DNA of 5,211 nucleotides from Chloroflexota bacterium (GTDB lineage Bacteria; Chloroflexota; UBA11872). The translations under genes were made by a program, and so were the position numbers. The notes under the pieces are model-generated. The model saw only the letters and a list, made by a program, of their open reading frames with translations. It was not told the origin of the DNA and did no database searches. Location of the stretch: assembly GCA_028875175.1 (NCBI GenBank), contig JAPPFO010000111.1, positions 1-5,211 on the forward strand, written 5' to 3'. Positions 1 to 4,641 of the stretch are shown here, one piece after another (position 1 is the stretch's first letter; each line of letters starts with the position of its first letter).

Positions 1-99
1 CGCTAGCAGCGGTGCCGGGTGGCGAACGCTATAGCCGCTGCCGCGGCCCCCTCGAACCAAAACCATCACGGGGGGCCAGCGACGGCGGCGTGCTGCTGG

Positions 100-1680
100 C
101 TATCGACTCACGCGACCCGCATCCAGGTCCGCCTTGTACTTGGCCATCTGATCGCTCACGTCCTTCTCCGCGATCTCGACCGTCTCGTCGACCGAGAGGT
201 CGCCGGCAAACAACCGCTGGACGGGCCGAACCCACATGCCCTCGACCTCGCCGCGCCCTGAAGGAGATCCGGGTACGTAGATGCCGCCAGGCCGCATCAG
301 GCACTTCTCGTACATCAGGTACAGCTCTTCCATGCGCTCCGGCGGCGGCGCGACAGCGGCGGGCTGATTCTGGACGCCGCGCCGGCAAGGATAAAAGCCT
401 CGGTCAATACCGTTGCGACCCTGAACCTCAGGCCCTGCCATGAAGATCGCGAAATCGACCACCTGCTCTTCGGTGCCTGTAAGCGTGGCCGTGGAGGCCA
501 CGAGATGCGGCTGATCGACGTACTCGTTGTCGCCCGTTGACGTCGGGTGCGGCCCGCGCGGCTTCGGGGCTTGCGCCCACCGGAAGCGATCTCCAATTCG
601 GGTCAGGTTAAAGCCCGTGCTGCGGCCCCGTCCGTGGTCGAAGCCTTGCAACCCCGCATTGAACGGGTTGCCGTACTCGCCGCCAATCTCCTGCCGCAAC
701 TCCGATCTGAACTGCACATCGTAGGTGTGGATGTAGTCATAGGCTCTCTGGAGCGACTCTCTCCCGGCGCCTTGGAAGTTGCCCAGGACCAGGTGCCCCT
801 CCGGACCCACGATGTACTTCTGGAGCCCGTTAAACCCCCAACACTGGTGCTGCATGCCAAGGATGCCGGAGTTGAGTCCCCAGACGCCCGTCTCCTGATC
901 ACGGACTTGCATGGCGCCCTCGAGCATGTCGTCGTATGACCAGCCATCCGTCGGCGCCGGAATGCCTGCGGCATCCAGGAGATCGACGTTGTAGATGAAT
1001 GCCGCGATGCCAGCGCCCTGATAGGGCATCCCGTATTGCGGACCGCGCATCGTGTCGTCGTAGGGCAGCGGGCCGGGCGGCTCCTTGTTGTCCGTATACA
1101 CCTCGCCTGAGAAGTGGTACTCGGCGGGCGTGAAGTCAGGGTTCTTGGCTAGAAGATCGTTGATCTGAAGCCACGTCCCGGCATCAACCCACTGTTGAAA
1201 CGTCGAGTCGCCCAACAGACTGATCTCGGAAAGCGTACCCGCCACCGCCTGGATATTGATCTTCTCGCTGAATTGGTCGGGCTGCGCAATGAACTTGACG
1301 ATCGTGTTTGGCTTGATCTGGTTGTAGCGATCGATCGCCCACTGCGTCGACTTGCCTCGAGGGCCGGACGTATGGTCCGTTTCGAAGTTGAACTTCACCG
1401 TGCGGGCCTGCGGCTCCGCCTCAACTTCAACGATCTTGGTGACGACCCGGTCGACGGCAACTTCCTTGATCTGCGTCTGCGTCACAATCCTGTCGACTTG
1501 GACTTCCTTGATTTGCGTCTGCGTCACAATCTTCTCGACCGGGACTTCCTTGATCACTTCCTGGGTAACGATCTTCTCCACCTCGACCACCTGGGTCTCG
1601 CCACAGGCCGCCAATACGGTGGCGCCGGCTACACCCAGAGATCCGGCAAGCAGACGTCGACGCGTGATCGTTGGTGACAT
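100..1680 (-). CDS. Tat-exported lipoprotein, ABC transporter extracellular solute-binding protein (SBP family 1)
   Basis: Predicted ligand-capturing lipoprotein of an ABC importer, probably for a sugar or oligosaccharide, anchored outside the cytoplasmic membrane. Of 526 residues, 1-26 form a twin-arginine signal (TRRRLLAG near residues 6-13, hydrophobic core, lipobox LAAC with Cys26 as lipidated residue). Residues about 31-88 are a repetitive Val/Glu/Lys/Thr/Gln-rich stalk of 14-residue units. The remainder from about 93 is the binding domain. YNVDLLDAAGIPAP at 230-243 followed by GWSYDDM is the hallmark hinge-region pattern of COG1653 proteins, and the C-terminal FAGDLSVDETVEIAEKDVSD (491-510) matches their usual closing helix. 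The ATG at 1680 is supported by the complete signal peptide and a G-rich stretch 4 nt upstream. The stop is TAG at 100-102. Permease genes are not in the window; only 99 bp remain downstream. The family call is firm; the ligand is unknown. Confidence 0.93.
   Translation of the reverse strand: MSPTITRRRLLAGSLGVAGATVLAACGETQVVEVEKIVTQEVIKEVPVEKIVTQTQIKEVQVDRIVTQTQIKEVAVDRVVTKIVEVEAEPQARTVKFNFETDHTSGPRGKSTQWAIDRYNQIKPNTIVKFIAQPDQFSEKINIQAVAGTLSEISLLGDSTFQQWVDAGTWLQINDLLAKNPDFTPAEYHFSGEVYTDNKEPPGPLPYDDTMRGPQYGMPYQGAGIAAFIYNVDLLDAAGIPAPTDGWSYDDMLEGAMQVRDQETGVWGLNSGILGMQHQCWGFNGLQKYIVGPEGHLVLGNFQGAGRESLQRAYDYIHTYDVQFRSELRQEIGGEYGNPFNAGLQGFDHGRGRSTGFNLTRIGDRFRWAQAPKPRGPHPTSTGDNEYVDQPHLVASTATLTGTEEQVVDFAIFMAGPEVQGRNGIDRGFYPCRRGVQNQPAAVAPPPERMEELYLMYEKCLMRPGGIYVPGSPSGRGEVEGMWVRPVQRLFAGDLSVDETVEIAEKDVSDQMAKYKADLDAGRVSR
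1428..1581 (-). repeat. 42-bp tandem repeats encoding a 14-residue stalk
   Basis: Three complete 42-bp units and a degenerate fourth lie in tandem within the solute-binding-protein gene. They encode VEKIVTQEVIKEVP (residues 34-47), VEKIVTQTQIKEVQ (48-61) and VDRIVTQTQIKEVA (62-75), followed by a partial unit starting VDRVVTK (76 onward). Units two and three are nearly identical at DNA level, which suggests expansion by slippage or recombination. Alternating Val/Ile with charged and Gln residues suggests an extended or coiled-coil spacer holding the binding domain away from the lipid anchor. The spacer role is inference. Confidence 0.85.
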
Positions 1681-1697
1681 TAGGCCCCCCGTACAAT

Positions 1698-1716
1698 TCG
1701 AACTTAAAAAGTTCGA
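1698..1716. promoter_or_regulatory. Perfect 8-bp inverted repeat, candidate operator of the solute-binding-protein gene
   Basis: TCGAACTT and AAGTTCGA are separated by AAA, making a perfect 19-bp palindrome that ends 17 bp before the ATG of the binding-protein gene. It would lie immediately after the predicted transcription start of that gene, a usual place for a repressor site. It is AT-rich compared with its GC-rich surroundings. The cognate regulator is unknown; a dimeric helix-turn-helix protein is the natural guess. A terminator is unlikely because no T run follows the stem on either strand. Confidence 0.55.
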
Positions 1717-1725
1717 TCCCGCAGC

Positions 1726-1754
1726 AGTCTATCGCCTCGACGCGGCACCATCAA
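1726..1754 (-). promoter_or_regulatory. Candidate sigma-70-type promoter for the solute-binding-protein gene
   Basis: On the minus strand TTGATG (1754-1749) is followed after exactly 17 bp by TAGACT (1731-1726). Each box matches four of six consensus positions. Transcription would begin near 1719, just before the 19-bp palindrome, giving a leader of about 40 nt to the ATG at 1680. The call rests on spacing and position only. Confidence 0.35.
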
Positions 1755-1811
1755 ACTGGCCGGCGGCGCCGGTGCCCCGAACTACCCTTCCAAACCTGCT
1801 AGCGTGACCAC

Positions 1812-1906
1812 GGAGGTGGACGGGGCCGGGTGGTCCTCGCGGTCTTCAAAACCGTTGTGGGGCGCTGGTGAGCGTTCCAGGTGGGTTCGACTCCCATGCA
1901 CCTCCG
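1812..1906 (+). tRNA. selC: tRNA-Sec (anticodon UCA)
   Basis: This 95-nt gene folds as a bacterial selenocysteine tRNA, the adaptor on which serine is converted to selenocysteine and which SelB delivers to recoded UGA codons. The acceptor stem is 1812-1819 with 1898-1905 (seven Watson-Crick pairs plus a G-G apposition at the eighth). The D stem of 6 bp is 1822-1827 with 1832-1837, closing a 4-nt loop GGGT, a tRNA-Sec signature. The anticodon stem is 1839-1843 with 1851-1855, its loop CTTCAAA placing TCA at 1846-1848. The long variable arm has 8 bp (1859-1866 with 1871-1878). The T stem is 1881-1885 with 1893-1897 around TTCGACT. The discriminator is G1906, as SerRS requires; CCC follows, so CCA is not encoded. 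The layout matches E. coli selC closely. TGCTAGCGT at 1797-1805 resembles an extended -10 element but lacks a clear -35. No selA, selB or selD lies nearby. Tertiary contacts cannot be verified by eye. Confidence 0.93.
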
Positions 1907-2051
1907 CCCGGGACCTCTACGCGAGGGGAGTGCTGGCAGGCAGCGCCGCCGCGCGCCGCGCAATACAGGCTCCAGCCCTGGTCTTGACTTACAAGGAACT
2001 CTCGCCAAGAGCGCCAGCACCGACCAAGCGTTTCAGCACGCCCGGGCTGGC
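1907..2051. other. Intergenic region between selC and the MarR-family gene
   Basis: The selC gene and the minus-strand MarR gene converge across this 145-bp stretch. A short hairpin (CCTC at 1914-1917 with GAGG at 1923-1926) lies eight bases beyond the tRNA but has no T run, so it is a poor terminator candidate. Nothing here looks protein-coding. Confidence 0.5.
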
Positions 2052-2522
2052 TTAGCCGGCGTCGCCGGGATCGGTTAGCTCGGAGTAGCGCTCCGCGTTG
2101 GCCGTGATCTTGCGCACAACCTGAAGGAATCCTTCAAGTTCTCCTTCCGTGACCCCTTCCATCAGTGCGGTGTCGATGGTCTTCATGCGTTGCACGATTT
2201 CAGGAAAGATGGCTCGGGCATCGTCCGTGAGAGTCAGACGCACGATGCGCCGGTCTCGCTCAAGCCGCTGCCGTTGCACCAGGCCAAGCTGTACCAGCCG
2301 TTCGACATTGCGGCTGATGGAGGCGGAATCGATTGGGATAACTCGCGCCAGCAACGTGGCCGTGGTGCCCTGAGCGGAGGCACACTGCTCAAGGATGGCC
2401 CACTGGATCGGCACGATGCTGAAGGGCACCAGCACTTCGCCCGCCAGCTTGGCGTGGGCTGCCACAACAGTGCTGGCCATGAGACCCAGCGGCCCAATCG
2501 GTACCGTTTGTCCTACCGCCAC
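2052..2522 (-). CDS. MarR-family winged helix-turn-helix transcriptional regulator
   Basis: Dimeric DNA-binding repressor of the MarR type, usually released from DNA by a small aromatic or other organic ligand. From the GTG at 2522 the protein has 156 residues, ordinary for the family. Helix 1 leads into IVPIQWAILEQC (about 36-47). The recognition helix region is IDSASISRNVERLVQLGLV (64-82), and the wing RDRRIVRLTLTD (89-100) carries the conserved D-R-R pattern. A C-terminal helical dimerisation segment ends at about 147. The frame stays open to an ATG at 2759, but residues there are Arg/Pro/Gly-rich and unlike MarR. A predicted promoter at 2572-2600 would also put those starts outside the transcript. 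ATG at 2480 (142 aa) is the main alternative start; neither it nor the GTG has a strong ribosome-binding site. The gene is divergent from the sialidase-like gene, an arrangement typical of MarR regulators controlling a neighbour. Confidence 0.88.
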   Translation of the reverse strand: MAVGQTVPIGPLGLMASTVVAAHAKLAGEVLVPFSIVPIQWAILEQCASAQGTTATLLARVIPIDSASISRNVERLVQLGLVQRQRLERDRRIVRLTLTDDARAIFPEIVQRMKTIDTALMEGVTEGELEGFLQVVRKITANAERYSELTDPGDAG

Positions 2523-2571
2523 AACGCGCCCCGGGCCCCTTCGCCCTTCGCTTTCGACCCCAACGAGAACC

Positions 2572-2600
2572 ACAGTAGTTGTCCACGCACTCATTGTCAA
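2572..2600 (-). promoter_or_regulatory. Candidate promoter and autoregulatory site of the MarR-family gene
   Basis: Reading the minus strand, TTGACA (2600-2595) is a perfect -35 box. After 17 bp comes TACTGT (2577-2572), four of six matches to the -10 consensus. Transcription would start near 2565, leaving about 42 nt to the GTG at 2522. TTGACAA (2600-2594) recurs as TGGACAA (2585-2579), centre to centre 15 bp, so a direct repeat overlaps the promoter; a regulator binding it would block RNA polymerase. Binding by the MarR protein is inference, and MarR sites are more often inverted than direct repeats. Confidence 0.45.
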
Positions 2601-2817
2601 GAGCATCGAATGTCCACTCACCAGGTTCGGGCGCGTCCTGACGGCTGATGGGCGCTGGCGGCTCCCCGGCCCCCCGGGTGATTGAGCGAAACCGGCACAC
2701 GACACAGGCTGGGACAGACATGAGTCGCGGCCTGCCCCTGGCCGCTGGCGTCTCCGCACGGCCCAGGTGCCGCCCTCTGGTCACGCGGTTCGCTCGGGGA
2801 CGGGCGGCGATCTAGGC

Positions 2818-2836
2818 TGCCGCTGCCTGGGCGGCA
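2818..2836 (+). repeat. Short inverted repeat in the leader of the sialidase-like gene
   Basis: TGCCGC and GCGGCA form a perfect 6-bp GC-rich stem around a 7-nt loop. It ends 22 bp before the GGGGAG ribosome-binding site. It could be a leader hairpin or an operator half-site pair. Stems this short arise often by chance in GC-rich DNA. Confidence 0.25.
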
Positions 2837-2858
2837 CGCGTCCGGGCTGATGGCTAGC

Positions 2859-2864
2859 GGGGAG
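2859..2864 (+). promoter_or_regulatory. Ribosome-binding site deciding the start of the sialidase-like gene
   Basis: GGGGAG lies six bases before the ATG at 2871. The in-frame ATG at 2850 has no purine-rich sequence at the right distance, and its use would make this Shine-Dalgarno sequence coding. The 2871 start is therefore preferred. Confidence 0.6.
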
Positions 2865-2870
2865 CGTCCC

Positions 2871-4172
2871 ATGCCGGTCGCCGGTGACTACGAGTGCTTC
2901 AGCGACGACTGGCGGCGTACAAACCCCGATCTGGTCCTTTTTCTTCCCAAAGAGCCGCCGCAGTTCGTTGAGGCAGTTGACCACGTCTTGGTGGACGTGA
3001 CCCCAGGCGGCGATCTTCTGGCCGTCTGGACCTACGGCGCCAGGCCTGACGCCTCCGACCAGACCGTGCGCTACGCACGCAGCGAGGACGGCGGTCGATC
3101 CTGGTCCAAGCCCGACCAGTTCGATACGCCGGGCCCAAAGTACGGCCAGGTGGCCTGCTTCGGGTTTCCAGTGATCAGCCGCACCGGCCGCATCTTCGTC
3201 TTCTACAACAAGGCAACAGCCGTGGGGTCCAACTACACGACCAGCTTCCTGCGTTGCAGCTACTCCGATGACGACGGTCGCAGCTGGGCGCCGGGCAACG
3301 TGGACATCCCCTATCGGCGAAGCATTCTGAGCCATCCAGACCCCAGCGTGGGTACCAACGCCCTGGTGTGGCAGAAGCCGATTCGGGATTCGGGCGACCG
3401 GTTGCTCGTGGGCTACACCGAGTGGTCATCGCTGGCGGCGGAACGCCCGCTGGTGGTCCGCAAGCCGGACGGCACGGCAAAGATCTTCAACAGCGAGTGC
3501 CGCTGCGGCTTCATGCGTTTCGACAATATCGACAAAGGACCAGAGCCGCGCGATCTGCAAATCACCTGGCTACCGAACGCCGAGGAGCTCATTTCGGTTC
3601 CCATCACAGCTGATCCGGACGCGCCGCCCGACCTCTCGTTCTGCCAGGAACCGGCGGTTGCGCTGCTTCCCGACGACCGCCTGTTCACGGTGATGCGCAC
3701 TCGCAACGGACAGATCTGGTACACGGTGTCCGACGACCACGGTCGCTCGTGGCGGCCTACCGAGATGCTGCGCTACACGGACGGTGGACCGCCCCTGGAA
3801 AACCCCGTGTCGCCTTCGCCGCTTTACCGCCTGCGGGACGGCCGGTACCTGCAATTCCTCCAGAATCACGATGGCTGGGGGCACGGGGCTGGCGGGCCTA
3901 CCGACAACACCAACGCCCGGCGGCCGCAGTTCATGGCTGTGGGCGAGTTCCGTCCCGCGGCTCACCAGCCCATATGGTTCAGTGACCCGAAGTTACTCTT
4001 CGACACCGACGGCGTCGGCGTGCCGCCGTTCTACCGTCCGTGGCTCTCCATGTACGCCAGCCTCACCGAACACCACGGCGAGCGGATCCTCTGGTACTCG
4101 GACCGCAAGATGTTCGGGCTGGGGCGCTTCATCACCGACGAGATGCTGGCGGGGATGACGGTCCCGTCTTGA
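2871..4172 (+). CDS. Sialidase/BNR-repeat (Asp-box) family protein, six-bladed beta-propeller, cytoplasmic
   Basis: Predicted 433-residue beta-propeller of the sialidase superfamily (BNR/Asp-box proteins). Three canonical Asp-boxes, S-x-D-x-G-x-S-W, are visible: SEDGGRSW at 71-78, SDDDGRSW at 132-139 and SDDHGRSW at 287-294. The block CQEPAVALLPDDRLFTVMRT (258-277) is the pattern often seen in bacterial exo-sialidase-like proteins, with Glu260 and Arg276 as candidate active-site residues. Length suits a single catalytic domain. There is no signal peptide or membrane segment, so it should act in the cytoplasm. Neither a lectin module nor a full sialidase Arg triad could be assigned by eye. True sialidase activity is therefore uncertain; many relatives act on other sugars or are uncharacterised. 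It ends in TGA 40 bp before the converging ABM gene and is divergent from the MarR gene. It might process a substrate imported by the transporter encoded at the left of the window (inference). Confidence 0.85.
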   Translation: MPVAGDYECFSDDWRRTNPDLVLFLPKEPPQFVEAVDHVLVDVTPGGDLLAVWTYGARPDASDQTVRYARSEDGGRSWSKPDQFDTPGPKYGQVACFGFPVISRTGRIFVFYNKATAVGSNYTTSFLRCSYSDDDGRSWAPGNVDIPYRRSILSHPDPSVGTNALVWQKPIRDSGDRLLVGYTEWSSLAAERPLVVRKPDGTAKIFNSECRCGFMRFDNIDKGPEPRDLQITWLPNAEELISVPITADPDAPPDLSFCQEPAVALLPDDRLFTVMRTRNGQIWYTVSDDHGRSWRPTEMLRYTDGGPPLENPVSPSPLYRLRDGRYLQFLQNHDGWGHGAGGPTDNTNARRPQFMAVGEFRPAAHQPIWFSDPKLLFDTDGVGVPPFYRPWLSMYASLTEHHGERILWYSDRKMFGLGRFITDEMLAGMTVPS

Positions 4173-4212
4173 CGAGAGCCGGCGCTGGGAAGCGGGGAGG
4201 CTGGGCCACTCC

Positions 4213-4536
4213 CTAGAAGTGCGACTTGTCCGGGTGCCCGTCGAGCGGAACCATGTGGTAGCGAACGACGTCGGACGGGGCGGCCCGGTGCTCGGCCGCC
4301 AGTTCGCTGAAGGCCTTCATATGCGGCGCGGCCGCATGGGCCGCCAGGTGTTCCTCCGACTCCCATCGCTCGATCACAACCAGGGCGTCCGGGTTGTCGA
4401 TCCCCCGGTGGTACGTGTAGTGCAGGCAGCCGTCCTCCTCATGCACGTTGCGCACGTTGTCCTGCATCTTGCGAACCAGCGCATCGGTGTGACCCGGCTT
4501 CGGGTAGATGGTGGCGATCACGGTGACTTCGGGCAT
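4213..4536 (-). CDS. Antibiotic biosynthesis monooxygenase (ABM) domain protein, putative quinol monooxygenase
   Basis: Small 107-residue protein with the dimeric alpha/beta-barrel ABM fold (YgiN/YcnE-like). Known members oxidise quinols or aromatic polyketides without a cofactor, but many have no known function. Family pattern in order: first strand VTVIATIYPKPGHTDAL (4-20), helix ending in VRNVHEEDGCLHYTYHRG (28-45), strand ALVVIERWESEEHLAAH (51-67) with the typical E-x-W and l-x-x-H positions, then PHMKAFSEL (71-79). The sequence is rich in His. GGAG lies six bases before the ATG at 4536, giving a well-supported start; the stop is TAG at 4213-4215. It lies 105 bp downstream of the ThDP enzyme gene on the same strand, so the two may be co-transcribed. 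It converges with the sialidase-like gene, and no clear terminator is seen in the 40 bp between them. Confidence 0.88.
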   Translation of the reverse strand: MPEVTVIATIYPKPGHTDALVRKMQDNVRNVHEEDGCLHYTYHRGIDNPDALVVIERWESEEHLAAHAAAPHMKAFSELAAEHRAAPSDVVRYHMVPLDGHPDKSHF

Positions 4537-4641
4537 GCGGTTCTCCAGGGCGGCACGAATGCTTGTGCGGCGTCGGCAGTCTAGGGGCCGAGACCTGCCC
4601 GGCGCACGACTGACGCACCGGGGGCCCGATGCCCTCAGGCC
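4537..4641. other. Intergenic region between ThDP enzyme and ABM genes
   Basis: This 105-bp gap holds the ABM ribosome-binding site (GGAG on the minus strand near 4546-4543) and GC-rich runs. No clear promoter or T-tailed terminator was found, which is compatible with co-transcription of the two minus-strand genes. Confidence 0.4.

Larger units (their letters stand above)
2523..2870. promoter_or_regulatory. Divergent intergenic region between marR-type gene and sialidase-like gene
   Basis: This 348-bp stretch separates the two divergent starts and contains no convincing gene. It holds a candidate minus-strand promoter with a direct repeat (2572-2600), a GC-rich stem (CCCGG at 2665-2669 with CCGGG at 2674-2678) and a 6-bp stem close to the sialidase-like start (2818-2836). 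No good plus-strand promoter could be picked: TTGAGC near 2682 has no matching -10 element at the right spacing. Open frames across it are Arg/Pro/Gly-rich and do not look like protein families. Confidence 0.5.

Noticed and set aside
75..100. GCCAGC/GCTGGC inverted repeat at the end of the solute-binding-protein gene as a terminator
   Set aside because: The stem is six pairs with a 14-nt loop, and there is no T run directly after it on the minus strand.
1195..1677. Plus-strand frame opposite the solute-binding-protein gene, with an apparent repeat
   Set aside because: The repeat is the antisense image of the 42-bp stalk repeats. The opposite strand carries a signal peptide, lipobox and known domain.
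1744..1776. GGCACC/GGTGCC inverted repeat upstream of selC
   Set aside because: The arms are 21 bp apart, the interior is GC-rich and self-complementary, and no T run follows; likely chance.
1799..2020. Minus-strand open frame of 73 codons
   Set aside because: It is antisense to selC and Arg/Pro-rich, and no recognisable domain is present.
1804..2078. Plus-strand open reading frames starting at 1804 and 1881
   Set aside because: They run through the tRNA-Sec gene or begin within it, and the translations are Arg/Ala-rich without family features.
2523..2759. N-terminal extension of the MarR protein to the ATG at 2759
   Set aside because: The extra residues are compositionally unlike MarR, would exceed family length by about 80 residues, and include the likely promoter.
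2781..3335. Minus-strand 184-codon frame overlapping the sialidase-like gene start
   Set aside because: It is antisense to a gene with conserved Asp-boxes, a GC-rich mirror frame without domain signature.
4173..4212. Shared bidirectional terminator between the convergent genes
   Set aside because: No stem of useful length with flanking T or A runs could be found in these 40 bases.
4170..4212. UGA stop of the sialidase-like gene as a selenocysteine codon, given selC in the window
   Set aside because: The protein already has full family length at this TGA, and no SECIS-like hairpin or homologous extension is seen after it.
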